Shown: in pieces, positions 45,522 through 57,563 of the stretch | Position numbering within the stretch: position 1 is the stretch's first letter | Layout: every line of letters starts with the position of its first letter | NCBI RefSeq assembly: GCF_040712315.1 | Contig: NC_134021.1 | Span: 31,903,501-31,967,500 of the forward strand | Direction of reading: 5' to 3' | DNA length: 64,000 bases | Source: Castanea sativa | Lineage: Eukaryota; Streptophyta; Magnoliopsida; Fagales; Fagaceae | The notes under the pieces: model-generated | Told to the model about the DNA's origin: nothing | The model's database searches: none | What the model saw: the letters and a program-made list of their open reading frames with translations, nothing else | Program-made: the position numbers and the translations under genes

Positions 45522-45917
45522 CAGGCTCTGGGCTATGGATTTTTGCTTGAAAGACATGAGATATATGATTTTGTACATATTCCTGGGACTAGCTGTCTGT
45601 AGAATGTGAGAATGGCCGTCAGTAAAATGTGCCATTAGCTTCTCATCGTGGTTACAAAGCCATCGTTTAATATGAATTGATTATGTACTTCGAAGTTTTG
45701 GATTATGAACATTGAGATAAACGAATTCTTGGGAATTCTGAATCTGACACTGTAATCAACAGTGATGTGGTTATGGCTGTTTCACATTAGGAGTCAATAT
45801 TGTAAATTAGATACTAGTGAGTGGCTGTTTGTGGTCTGCGACTTTTTTAGGTTTCAGTTTAAACACTGATGTGTATTTCTTTCAACATGAGACAAGGTTG
45901 CAGTATGAACATTCAAG
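45522..45917 (+). other. 3' flank / probable 3' UTR of the CDF gene
   Basis: AT-rich sequence after the stop. A TGTANA-like element (TTGTACATATT) is near 45570. The polyadenylation site was not fixed. Confidence 0.35.
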
Positions 45918-45930
45918 AATTTAGAATAGA

Positions 45931-45963
45931 CGTTTCTCAAAAAAAAAAAAAAAAAAAAAAAAA
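45931..45963 (+). mobile_element. Minimal 5'-truncated LINE-like insertion (8 bp plus poly-A)
   Basis: A 13-bp repeat, AATTTAGAATAGA, stands at 45918-45930 and 45964-45976. Between the copies are only CGTTTCTC and about 25 A. The last bases before the A-run (TTCTC) match the 3' end of the LINE at 12934-12939 (CTTCTC), so a LINE tail is plausible. Confidence 0.65.
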
Positions 45964-46114
45964 AATTTAGAATAGAAATCTCATTTTCCGATTTTTTTTT
46001 TTTTTTTTTGGTTCTTGTAAACTGTTTGGATAAGTTTAGAGTTTAGAGCTAGTTGTGCCAAATTCCAATTTTAAAGTCCAATTGAATTAGTGGGTTTTTT
46101 TTTTAACAAGATAG

Positions 46115-47516
46115 TGTTGAAAAATTTGGTTTTGTATCTCATACAAAATACACAGCAAAAACAACAAACATGGATCTATTTTATTCATGATTGATAATAT
46201 GTACTATGTAAATTTCAAAATTTAAGAACAAGATAGCGTACCGTGGTGTGTTGAAATTTAAAACAAAAAATTAGAAGTACTTGGGAACACTTTTAATTCA
46301 CTCTAATTCCACTTTACACCAAAGAAGTGTGGCCTCTCAATCAGTTTCTAAGGGAGAATAAAGGAGTGGCTTTACTCACATATACACACCATTTCATAAT
46401 GATGTTTTTCTAATAAAAAAATTATGTATGTTTCTCCCATTATATTTAACTGATTATCTAATTGGGCTGGCCTATTGAGCCTTTTCAAGTAGGCTTTAGT
46501 GTGTGGCTTGGAGTGGGACTAAAAGGAACCAATAAGACACTAGCTCCAATGGGCCTTGGATTTTTCTATCAACTCTTGACAAATTCAAAGTTTCCATTAA
46601 TTATATTTAATACCACTATATAAATATAATTGCACTCTAGGTTTTATTAATAAATTATATCCCAAGACTTTATTGTTCATACAACCCCTTCATAAATATT
46701 TGTAGTAATACAAAGTCATGAATATAGACTACCACTTTGAAAATTACTACATCTTAATTCCATAAGTATCCGGTTTAATCCTTTAAATTATTCATCATAT
46801 ATTTATGAAATCTAATTCCATAAATATATACTTTAGTAATTCCTTACTAAAATGGTTAGGCCTAATACTCTGAATAAATAAACCCATTAAACTTATCTCA
46901 AGGGAATATTTTATATCTCCGTTAAGAGACTATGAATTCCATCTTAAGAATATATGTTCCATCAACACTAAATGTGGCTGCCCAACATACTGAGGTTTTG
47001 ATCGTGACTTTAGACCTCATTCCTGATATCAAAGTAACCTACACTACAAGATCAGATCCATTATCCTCTTAGGATTAAGAGTTCATGTAAATAGAAGTCG
47101 TAGGTTTATTATTCATTTGAAAATCGTTAGGAGAATAATAAATCTCACAGCGGTTCAGTTCAATATGTTTTAACTCTTAAAACATATCAACATACCAACT
47201 AGAAATCTCCATTTCCATGATCAAGACAAATCATCTTAGTTGATATGTTATAGTATTCGCAGATGAAGTGCCCAATTTCATCACCGACTACGAACTACAA
47301 TTCTGAGTTTACAAAGAACTTGTGATTTATATCTTTAGTGATTAAATCATATAAATCACATACTATGCATCTCATGGACTATATGATAATGTCTCAATAT
47401 TCATATTTCCATTAGTTTAGATAATAATAAAACAACTTTATTAATCACAACATTAAGTCATACAAAATGTCATACACAGCACTATACAATAGAATTTAAG
47501 GGCACACATCCTAATA
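46115..47516 (-). repeat. 3' LTR of the Copia element
   Basis: 1402 bp; + strand starts TGTTGAAAAATTTGG. The inner end near 47516 reads CATCCTAATA where the other LTR has CATCCTGACA. The adjoining minus-strand AAGTGGGAGAT serves as polypurine tract. Confidence 0.88.
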
Positions 47517-47874
47517 ATCTCCCACTTGCCCTAAAGCCTATTGTGCACTAATCTAATCTAACTCCCATTTCTTCCAAATGTGACTCAAAAGTCCTTTGGG
47601 GCAAGGCTTTGGTAAAATGATTCACTAGATTCTTTGCACTTTCAATCTTTGCTACTACTACATCTTCACGAGCAACAATGTCTCGAATAATGTGGTACTT
47701 TCTTTCTATGTGCTTTCTTTTCTTGTGATTCTTTGGATCCTCAGATTGTGCAACTGCTCCACTATTGTCGCAGAATAATGTAATAGGAACTTGCTCAATT
47801 CTTACAATTCCAAAATCAGAAAGGAATTTCTTGAACCAAATAGATTCCTTTGCCATTTCACAAGCAGCAACATA

Positions 47875-48084
47875 TTCAGCTTCTGTTAAGGAACTAGTTA
47901 ATTGTATAGCATTTGTGCTAATAAGTGAGCTGTGTGAAGTGGGTTAGTTGTGACAGTTTTGGTTAGCTAGAGCAGTTGGTTCAGCTTCTGTTAAGGAACT
48001 AGTTAATTGTATAGCATTTGTGCTAATAAGTGAGCTGTGTGAAGTGGGTTAGTTGTGACAGTTTTGGTTAGCTAGAGCAGTTGG
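47875..48084. repeat. 105-bp tandem duplication across the solo-LTR junction
   Basis: Two near-identical 105-bp units. Each starts with nine bases of Copia RNase H sequence (TTCAGCTTC) and runs into the solo LTR (TGTTAAGGAACTAG). The duplication therefore happened after insertion of the LTR. Confidence 0.88.
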
Positions 48085-48330
48085 GTTGTTATGAGTTAGT
48101 TAGTATGAGTTAGTTAGTTGCATTTGGTGGGAAGACTTGTGACTTGTATAAAGAGACGTGAAATGATATGGGAAAGGGTATGACAAGTATTAAATGAACT
48201 TCCTCAATCCTGTTTCTATCTTTTCTCTCTTCTTTTCTGTTGGAGGTAGTTACCCTCGAAGTAACTAAAGACTTCTTTTCTCTGTTTCATTCTTTCCTTC
48301 CTAACTTTTTGGTTAGCCAAACACCTAACA
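47884..48330 (+). repeat. Solo LTR nested in the Copia RNase H region
   Basis: 447 bp including the 105-bp duplication. It starts TGTTAAGG and ends CACCTAACA, with GTATAAAGAG (TATA) near 48147. On the coding strand the flanks are TAAGC and GAAGC, a 5-bp TSD with one change. The coding frame reads 'ADSTM' before and 'EAEYVAACEMAKE' after it, so the insertion splits RNase H. Confidence 0.82.
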
Positions 48331-48968
48331 GCTTACATGGTGGAGTCAGCAATACAAGATTGCTTTACACTCCTCCAACTTACGGCTCCACCTCTCAAGG
48401 TGAATACACAACCTGAAGTGGACTTTCTATAATCAAGATCTGACTGGAAATCTGAATATATATAGCCAATGAGAATCAAATCCTCACAACTGTAAACAAG
48501 CATATAATCTCTCGTTTTCCTTAAATACTTGAGAATATGCTTTACAGCTTGCCAATGTTTAAGTCCTGCATTTGACTGATATCGGCTGACCATGCCAACT
48601 GAATAACAAATATCCAGTCTAGTACAAAGCATGGCATACATGAGACTTCCCACAGTAGAAGCATAGGGAACTTGTCTCATCATGTTTTCTTCCTTAAGAG
48701 TCTTATGCCTTTGGTCATCAGCCAGAGGAACTCCATGTCTGAAAGGAAATAATCATTTCTTGGACTTTTACATGCTAAACCGTTCTAGAACCTTATCTAT
48801 ATATCCAGCTTGTGACAAACCTAACATCCTATTATTTCGATCTTACCAAAACTTGATCCCTAGAATATAGTTAGCTTCGTCCAAGTCTTTCATATCAAAT
48901 TGGCTTGACATCCAAACTTTAACCGATGATATTACACCTACATCATTTCCAATGAGTAGAATATCATC

Positions 48969-49560
48969 TGTTAGGTTCTAAGACCTTAGAGACTAATGTA
49001 TTAGAACTTCAATATGTAATGTGTTAGCAAATCATGATCAAAACATTTAGTCTAGGTTCAGACTTGCTCAATATTTGGTTTAATGTAAAGTTGGAATTGA
49101 CTAATTGCAAAAAATTACTGTTCACTTTTTGCAAGGCTCAATCGATCAAAAATTAGACTCGATCAATCGAAGCTTGTGCAGATTGTTTTTCTGCAAAATT
49201 TTCCAACTCAGCCCAAATCCGTTTGACGTGTAGGGTTTTATGTTTTATGTTTCATATAAATAGAAAAACCCTAGTTACGTTTTTATGTTGTTGTTTATGC
49301 TGTGTGTGTGAATCTCTTGTGAGATGTAGAAGCGTTTGCCTTCTTACACACTTAGGGTTATCAAGATCAAGATTTATGCCAAGAACTTGGTAATCGTTTC
49401 AATTGTTGTATAAAGAGCTTAAAGATATACAAGTGGTATACTTGTGGATGTTGTGGATCTGAGAAAGAAGTAGTAAGTGGACTCGGAGTTGTCACATAGT
49501 CGTGGTAGTAAGTTTTCTACTCAAGGTAGCAATAGGATGTTAGTGGTCTAAGTCGCTATT
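48969..49560. repeat. Foreign LTR-like block replacing the Copia RT core
   Basis: Starts TGTTAGGTTCTAAGACC after the codons for VDDI and ends near GTAAAACTTC before the codons for 'GKVE'. It has TATAAATAG near 49256 and no coding region. No matching 3' end or TSD was found. About 190 RT codons expected between the two borders are absent. Confidence 0.6.
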
Positions 49561-52153
49561 GTAAAACTTCAACCTTTCCATCTATCCCTCTCTTTCTCTT
49601 GTAAACCCATTTGCAACCAACATGTTTAATGCCGTTAGGCGCCTTTACAAGATGCCATACATGATTGGAATACATAGAATCTAATTCAGATTTCATAGCT
49701 TAAACCCAATGATGTGCATCTATATCATTCATTGCTTCTTCATAAGTGTAAGAATCAGATTCAGCCTCTCCTAAGATAGATTCATAAGCTTCTCCCAAAC
49801 CTATAAATCTTATAGGTGACCGAACAATCCTCCCACTACAACAAGGCACCTGTGTACTAGACATCTCATAAGTAGTATCTTGTGGTATATCTAATACAAC
49901 TACATCATCCCTAGTTTCATCCATTGGTTGTTCAACTACAGGTTCATCTATTTTAGCCAAAACAACTTTGCTTCTAGGATTAAAATTATTCACATAATCA
50001 TCTTCCAAGAATTTGGCATGAGTGCTAACAAACACCTTGTTATCTTTATGATTATAGAATAAATAACCCTTAGTTTCCTTTGAATACCCTTAAAACATGC
50101 ATACTTTTGTTTTTGCTTCCAACTTATCAGACTTCCCTTTCAACATATGTGCTAGACATCCCTAAATATGGAGATATTTCATACTAGGCTTGCGCCCACT
50201 CCACAATTCCCTGGGTGTGTTGGGAACAGATTTTGATGGAACCAAATTCAAAATATGCATTGCAGATTTTAGTGCATATCCCAAAAAAGAAACTGGTAAA
50301 GTTGAATAACTCATCATGGACCTAACCATTTTCAAAAGAGTCATATTCCTTCTTTCCGCTACATCATTTTGTTGAGGAGTTCCAGGTACAGTCAATTGGG
50401 ATACAATCCCATTTTGAATTAGATAATCCTTGAAATCCCCAAGAAGGTATTCGCCACCTCGATCAGATCGAATAGCCTTTATGCGTTTATCCAATTGATT
50501 CTCAACTTCAGCCCTAAACTCTTTGAACTTTTCAAAGGCTTTGGACTTTCATCACATTAGGTACACATAACCATATCTTGAATAATCATCCGTAAAAGTG
50601 ATGAAGTACTCATAACCTCCTTTTGCTTGGGCTGACATAGGACCACATACATCTGTATGAACTAATTCAAGTAACTCTTGGGCTCTTCTACCTTTTGCAT
50701 TAAGAGGTCATTTGGTCATTTTACCCTCCAAACAAGATTCACAAACTGGAAATTCATCAAAGTCCAATGGCTCTAAGAGTCCACCTTTGATCAGTCTTTA
50801 AATTCTATTTGGATTAATATGACCCAAACTCAAGTGCCAAAGATATGCATCATTAGAAGGAAACTTTCACTTTAATGATTTTACATGAGAGTTATTATCT
50901 AATTCAGAATTATATAATTCATGCTTATCAGGAGTTAAAATATAAAGACTATCTACAATATTGCCAGAACAGATAAATACTTTATTCTTCTTTATTACAA
51001 CATTGTCTTTCAGGATAACACAATACCCATGTTTACTTAAATAAGTTTTAGAAATTAAATTCCTACGAACATTAGGTACATACAGACAGTCTTCCAATAT
51101 TAAAACTCTAGAATTAAAACATAAATTAAACACTCCAACAGCTATAACCGGAATCCTGCTCCCATCAGCCAAAGTAAAAAATAGTTCTCCCTCATTCAAT
51201 CTTTTGGTCTCCTAGAAACTCTGCAAAGAATTGCAAATATGATTAGTACAACTTGAATCCATACACCAGGAATCCGTGGGATTTTGTACTAAACATATTT
51301 CAAGAGGGAATAAACATTTCATACCCTTATTCTTGGCAGCTATGAATTTTGGACAATTCCTCTTCCAATGCCCTTTCTCACTACAATGGAAACACTTTCT
51401 TTTGGTGTACTCCTTCTTCTTTCCCTTGTTGGCAACTCCTAAGGTAATTTGTTTACCATCTGGTTTGGTGAAGTCCTTCTTCTTCTTCTTACCTCTACCT
51501 TTCGACTTAGATTGAGAAAAAGAAGCTTCACCTAAATTGGCTTTAACACTGGATGTACCAAAAATGCTTTCCGCCGCCACTAACTCATTCATTAATTCAG
51601 ACAATGAATAAATCTTTTTGTGCATGTTATAATTAAGTCTAAATTCCTTGAATGATCTTGGTAGTGACTAGAGTATCATATCCACTTGGGATTCTCTATC
51701 AATGTCAGCATCTAAAACTTCCAATGTATTCAAATTAGAGATCATCTTAAGACAATACTCCCTCACTGAACTACTTTAAGCCATTTTGGTATTATAAATT
51801 GGCCTCATAGTTTCTTGCTTTGCAGAACGGCCTTACTCACAAAACATTTCCTTTAGACTTAGCATAGTGTCCGAAGCTAATTCTACATCCTGCATTTAAT
51901 GCTGTAGAACATTTGAAATAGATGCTAGGATATAGCACTTGACCATCTCATTAGATTTCTGACAACGATCATATCGCTGTTTTTTCTCAAGAGGAGTATC
52001 TAATGAAGGAAAGCTAGGACACGATTGAGTAAGTAAATATTTGTGCTCTTCAACTGTAAGAACAACGTCCAAATTTCTTTTCCAGTCAACATAGTTGGAT
52101 CCAGTTAGTTTGTTTTGATTAATAATAACAACAAGTGGGCTAAATGATGCCAT

Positions 52154-53531
52154 GATAAAATCTGAAAATAATAAAAATGAATATAATAAGTAAACTGGAC
52201 ATTATCAATTTAGCATATAAGCATATAGTATGGAACCTTAATAAAACCATAATATAAAATATGCAACGACAACCCAATCCCATGTCTATAATTCCTTGGT
52301 AGCAAGTTTATAATAAACACTATGATTGATTGAGAACTATTCTTATTATTAGTACTATTATGATAACTCTTATCAAACACTAATAATATGCCGTATTACC
52401 TTTAGCCTTTAAGTAATAATGACATAATTCCTTTGGGAGGTTAATATTACACTTAGTCTAGTGTAAACCATTATCTAAAATCATGTGTAGCCACATTTCA
52501 TCTCCCTTTTATAGTGTTTAAACTTGTAGTACCATGAAACAAAACACCCTCCTTTGGGATCACGAGGTATATATGCCAAGACGAGGTACTTGTCCATACT
52601 ACTTTAAATGGGTAAGTTCAATCTTGTAGTACTATGAAATAAACACCCTCCTTTGGGATCGCAAGGCATATCCAAGACGAGGTGTTTACCCACACTACTA
52701 TGAACCGATAATGGAGGCCATGAGATCCAACCCTTATATCTCTCTCCCACTAGATATTTTAAATTAAAGGTTTTTATTGTTTAAACATGTTCTTTGTTGA
52801 AAAACAGGTGTCAGAATTTTTGGCTACTCATTCTGGCTACTCTTGCGAGTAGCGAGATTTGGCTACTCATTTTGGCGACTCACCCAATTGCGACTCATCT
52901 TGCGACTTGTTAGTCGTGAAACGCCTAGAAAAAGCATTTTAAAGTGTTTTTCTTGGGAAACTTGTTTTAAATCTCTCCTATGCTCTCTTAAACCCCTCAA
53001 TATACAGATTCAATATAACCAAGGCAATTAACACATGCTTATAAGATGGCCATCAAGCATTAACGTTAAATTGTCTTATTATAGCCAAGTGGTGCAAAAC
53101 ATCCAAGCTATGCAATAACAAAATTCACACACATGACAGTTATTTCAATAACTATATTCAAAATATATATCCTTGGCCATAAACTTCTTAATGATTTGTT
53201 CAAAAACTTCAATCTATATATCATATATATAAAGGCATATGAATTCCAATGCTAATAACATAGAAAGCAAACTGTGCAATCTATTATAGCGTTTGCTCAG
53301 TAGACTCACTCCATGAAACTTAAAAATTCTATCTAATTATCAAGCATAGTAACTTGAGTTTCATGAATCTTGATAAAAGAAATACATAAATTCATAAAAC
53401 CATGATTATCAAACCATGTCTACACAATTATGCAGAAAGTTTTACTGCAGAAAATTAAAACACTAAAATAACGGTTTTCTTAAATTCTAAAACTTAATCA
53501 CATGTTATATAGGCATGATATTGAAAACCTA
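52154..53531 (-). other. Long untranslated leader of the Copia element with repeats
   Basis: About 1.4 kb between PBS and gag. It contains two tandem units of about 95 bp at 52528-52700 (CACCCTCCTTTGGGATC twice, AAGACGAGGT twice) and a GGCTACTC/GCGACTC-rich stretch at 52820-52915. No coding region is supported. Confidence 0.65.
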
Positions 53532-53543
53532 GCTTTGATACCA
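53532..53543 (-). promoter_or_regulatory. Primer-binding site (initiator Met tRNA) of the Copia element
   Basis: The minus strand reads TGGTATCAAAGC two bases after the LTR end CAAACA. This matches the 3' end of plant initiator tRNA-Met with one change (usual TGGTATCAGAGC). Confidence 0.88.
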
Positions 53544-53545
53544 CT

Positions 53546-54951
53546 TGTTTGAAAATCTAGTTTTGTATCTCATACAAAATACACAGCGGAAGTAACAAAC
53601 ATGGATCTATTTTATTCATGATTGATGACATCCACTATGTAAATTTCAGAATTTAAGAATAAGATAGCGTACTTTGGTGTGGTGAAATTCAAAACAAAAT
53701 ATTAGAAGTACTTAAGAATACTTTTATACTTCACTCTAATTCCACTTTACACCCAAGAAGTGTGGCCTCTCAATTAGTTTCCAAGGGAGAATAAAAGAGT
53801 GGCTTCACTTACACATATACACAATTTCATAATGATGTTTCTCTAATAAAAAATTATGTATGCTTCTCCTTTTATATTTAACTGATTATCTAATTGGGCT
53901 GGCCTATTAGGCCTTTCCAATAGGGCTTTAGTATGTGGCTTGGAGTGGGGCCAAAAGGAACCAATAAGACACTAGCTCTAATGGGCCTTGGACTTTTCTG
54001 TCAATTCCTGACAAGTCCAAAGTTACCATTAATTATATTTAATACCACTATATAAATATAATTACACTCTAGGCCTTATTAATAAATTATATCCCAAGAC
54101 TTTATTGTACATGCAACTCCTTCATAAAATATTCGTAGTAATATAAAGTCATGAATATAGACTGCCACTTTGAAAATTACTACATCTTAATCCCTTGAGT
54201 ATCCAGTTTAATCTTTTAAGTTATTCATCATATATTTATGAAATCTAATTCCATAAATATATACTTTAGTAACTTCTTACTAAAGTGGTTAGGCCTAACA
54301 CTCTGAATAACCAAACCCATTAAACTTATCTCAAGGGAATATTTTATATCTCTGTTAAGAGACTATGAATTCCATCATGAGAATATATGTTCCATCAACA
54401 CTAAATGTGACTGCACAACATACTGAGGTTTTGATCGTGACTTTAGACCTCACTCTTGATATATCAAAGCAACCTACACTTCATTATCAGGTCCATTATC
54501 CTCTCAGGATTAAGAGTTTATGTAAATAAAAGTCGTGAGTTTATTATTCATTTGACAGTCGTTAGGAGAATAATAAATCGCACAGCGGTCTAGTTCAATA
54601 TGTTTTAACTCTTAAAACATATCAACATACCAACTAGAAATCTCCATTTTGATGATCAAGATAAATCATTTTAGTTGATATGTTATAATCTTCGCAGATG
54701 AAATGCCCAATTTCATCACCGACTACGAACTACAATTCTGAGTTTACAAAGAACTTGTGATTTATATATTCTGTGACTAAATCACATAAATCACATATTA
54801 TGCATCTCATGGACTATATGATAATGTCCCAATATTCATGTTACCATTATTTTAGATAATAATAAAAGAACTTTATTAATCAAAACATTAGGTCATACAA
54901 AATGTCATACACAGCACCATACAATAGGATTTAAGGGCACACATCCTGACA
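53546..54951 (-). repeat. 5' LTR of the Copia element
   Basis: 1406 bp. On the minus strand it starts TGTCAGGATGTG and ends CAAACA. It pairs with the LTR at 46115-47516. Confidence 0.9.
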
Positions 54952-55093
54952 GATAGAATTTCTACTCTAGCCTAATCTAAGTGTATATGTGTGTGAAGCT
55001 CCATCTTGGAAACTTGGACCCCGGCCCTTTCCCCCCATACCCCACAAGTATTTATATTAGTGGAGTGACCATCGTACCAAGGGTGCGCGGTGG

Positions 55094-56721
55094 TAATTTA
55101 TGGGGGGTTGGAAACACTAAGATTGGGCCGAGGCCTCTATTAATGCCTTGACTATCACAACAACATAGTAAAATAGGAGGGCATTTCACAATGGAAGATC
55201 TAAACAAGTAAAATCTAAGTTTGAATGAATACGTTGTTGATTATTGATATGATTACTCTCTTGCCAAGGTTAGAAGCAACCAAAAACAGATACAAGCTCT
55301 CTCTAAAAGTTCCTACTCACTTTTTCCCAACTTTTTCCATTAGGTGTCTCCTCCCCCTTTTTGATGATGAAAATTAACTTTTAAGGTGTAAAGCACTTTT
55401 TAGATCAATCATTTAGCATTAAATGCACCTTGTGTTAGGTGAGAACACCTAATTATTACAGAGGTGACTGCTGCTTGGGTTGTCAGCCACCTCGCTTGGC
55501 TTCTCGGTCCGATTTTTGGGTTCGATCTTCTCCTTAGCTACTTCACTGGTCATTTATTCTCAACCAAAATTGTTTGAGGTGCAATGAACTTCATTGGCTC
55601 TCCTTGGTGAATGGGGGCCACTTCCCAGTTGGGCCTTCAATCCCCTTTTTATACTAGAGTCTTCCTTCCCAGAGGACATGGGCTAGGCTTGGTACCTCAG
55701 ACTACCGAGTTCTCTTATTGGGCCTATGGTCCGTGGCTCGTGGAGCATACTTAGGAGACCACTCCCCTATAGAAGTCATTAACCAATTATTTTTATTGAT
55801 TCAGCTTTGGCTACTGATGCACATACAATATCCCAAAAACATAAATAGGGAAAAAAAAACTGTGATATCCTGGCTAAGAGAAAACCCGATTCGAGGAAAA
55901 ACTCACCAAGGTTATAATGACAAAGAAAACAGATTTACTAAAAAAATAATGGAAGTTTACAACAAAATTAACAATAAATATGTTACTACAACATGTGAAC
56001 TTGTGAATGTGACCTCATAAAACTCCAAATCCTTGGATTCTTCTATCCATGAACTCTGTTCAATGTGAACGCCCGTTCACAACTTGAAGAACCCTCTTGA
56101 AGATTCTTCACAACAATTGGTCTATGAGTTGATTTTAGCAATTAACTTTAACGGATCACCAGAAGTTTGAATCTCCAACCTTGAATCACTAGTTGAAGCT
56201 TTAAGAAAGCTCAGTTGACCCTAACCCTAGATTCATAGTGCGTAGCTCTCAAAAAGTTCATTTTGACATCCTTTAGGTTTCCTTTTATAGCCTGACTTTG
56301 GAGGCACACAATCTTATAAGCTTGGACGGCTGTTTGGGTTTGATTTGGTTTCTATCAGCACAATTATTGATCTACCAAGTTAAATGGAATGCATCAAGAT
56401 TTTCAATTGATCGAGCTTGTCTTGAGAATGCTGAATGTTTAGTTTTCCTTGAGCAGTCTTTTGCACATCTCTTGGAGTTCAAGTAAAAATGAAAACAACG
56501 TAAAATATTAAAACTTTTGTTCAGGGTTTGCTAATCTAACATAATGGACCCAACAAAAACCTTATTGTGCACTTGTTTGCTTCATCTTGATTTTAAAATT
56601 TGAGATAATCTTTCCTAGGAGTTCAAACAATTTTTTTTCCCCTTCAATTCGAGCATCTCAAGTTCAACTAATTGATATACGGGATATGTCACGTCACAAT
56701 ATGGAGGGTAAGATCAGTGAC
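55094..56721. other. Intergenic with LTR-like fragments
   Basis: Contains GGGCCGAGGCCTC near 55130 and TTGATCGAGC-type words near 56408, which resemble LTR filler. No boundaries, PBS or coding sequence were found. Confidence 0.4.
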
Positions 56722-57139
56722 TTAGAGCATCCACAGCAGTGGAGCTAAAATTTTAGCAATTTAGCTCTACAAAAAGTTACTTTATTTATTTTACCTATTC
56801 ACTTTACAAAACATGCTACAGCAGTGGATCTATTTTAGCTTTCAACACAATAAAATAACATAAACATCACAATAAAATAATATTTCTACTACAATAAAAT
56901 AATACATCTCACAAAACAAAAAAACACCACCAACCGATCCACCACCACTGCCAACCAACCAAGATCAACCGCCCACAACCATCCAACAAAAACTAACAAG
57001 CCAACGCCACCCACAACCACTGCCAAAAATCCAAATTAGCCAAAAACCACTACAAAAATTACAAAGAAACCCACACCAACAAACCCACACAAATCACAGA
57101 GAAAAACCACCACACCAACACAGCCACAGAGAAACCCAC

Positions 57140-57365
57140 GAACAGGTTGGCGGTGAGACGGAGACTGGGCGAGATGGGTCGGCGACATAGGACAGTGATG
57201 TGGGCGATGAGAATGAGGATCGGCGGTGAAATGGAGGACTGGGCGAGATGGGTTGGCGATGAAGGTCGACGATCTAGACCTTATCGGCGGCGAGGCTCGA
57301 CGATCCAGACCTTATTGGCGGCGAAGCTCGACGATTCAGCAAGAATCGGCGGCGAAGCAGAGAGT
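57140..57365. repeat. GC-rich repeat inside the PIF-type element
   Basis: Imperfect units with CGGCGGCGAGGCTCGACGAT and variants, recurring at about 33-bp spacing near 57270-57355. It is much richer in G and C than the surrounding DNA. An open frame crosses it, but nothing recognisable is encoded. Confidence 0.65.
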
Positions 57366-57523
57366 AGATGAGGGAGAAAAAAAAAAAAAAAAAAAGAGAA
57401 GGAAAAACAATGAAAGAAGAGAAGCCAGAGAGAACGAAAAAGAAAGGAAGAAAAAATATTTTTTAAAGGATAGAAGAGAGAGAAATTTAATAAAATAATT
57501 TTTTTTTTTTTTTTTTACCTTTG

Positions 57524-57563
57524 AGCTACAGTACACATCTATCTTTAGATGTGTACTGTAGCT
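57524..57563. repeat. Perfect 17-bp-stem hairpin
   Basis: AGCTACAGTACACATCT and its exact complement AGATGTGTACTGTAGCT are separated by ATCTTT. It lies near the right end of the PIF-type element. Confidence 0.9.

Larger units (their letters stand above)
47548..52153 (-). pseudogene. Copia gag-pol remnant
   Basis: Minus-strand blocks in order. The gag start is 52153-51896 ('NQNKLTGSNYVDWKRNLDVV'). Block 51625-51212 has the CX2CX4HX4C knuckle 'CFHCSEKGHWKRNC' and a changed protease site (DSSC). The pre-integrase region is 51199-50867 and the integrase 50494-50162 ('SDRGGEY', 'TPQQNDVAERRN'). The RT N-terminal part runs from 50035 to about 49570, then the foreign block. The RT end resumes at 48968 with VDDILL, followed by RNase H (48683-48333), the solo LTR, and the RNase H tail (47856-47548). 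In-frame stops are frequent. The RT core between 'GKVE' and 'VDDILL' is missing. Confidence 0.9.
46115..54951 (-). mobile_element. Full-length Ty1/Copia retrotransposon (8.8 kb), decayed
   Basis: LTRs at 46115-47516 and 53546-54951 are flanked by the 5-bp TSD GATAG (46110-46114 and 54952-54956). On the minus strand the order is 5' LTR, PBS (53532-53543), leader, gag, zinc knuckle, protease, integrase, RT, RNase H, 3' LTR. This gag-protease-integrase-RT order defines Copia. The coding part is cut by stops and by two foreign segments (47884-48330 and 48969-49560). LTRs are about 90% identical by eye, so the insertion is not recent. It landed inside a SINE. Confidence 0.93.
46095..55093 (-). mobile_element. 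tRNA-type SINE, copy 2, split by the Copia insertion
   Basis: The 3' tail piece is 46095-46114 (poly-T plus AACAAGATAG on the + strand) and the main piece 54957-55093. Joined across the Copia TSD and read on the minus strand, it matches the SINE at 14042: ACCACCGCGCACCC start, CTTGTGGGG, GGGTCCAAGT (B-box-like), GATTAGGCTAGAGTAGAAAT and the A tail. A weak outer TSD may exist (AATTAGTGGG / AATTTATGGG, 8 of 10). Everything from 46115 to 54951 is younger. Confidence 0.85.

Noticed and set aside
57147..57498. Arg/Gly-rich frames on the + strand
   Set aside because: Produced by GC-rich tandem repeats inside a PIF-type element, with no start context or domain.
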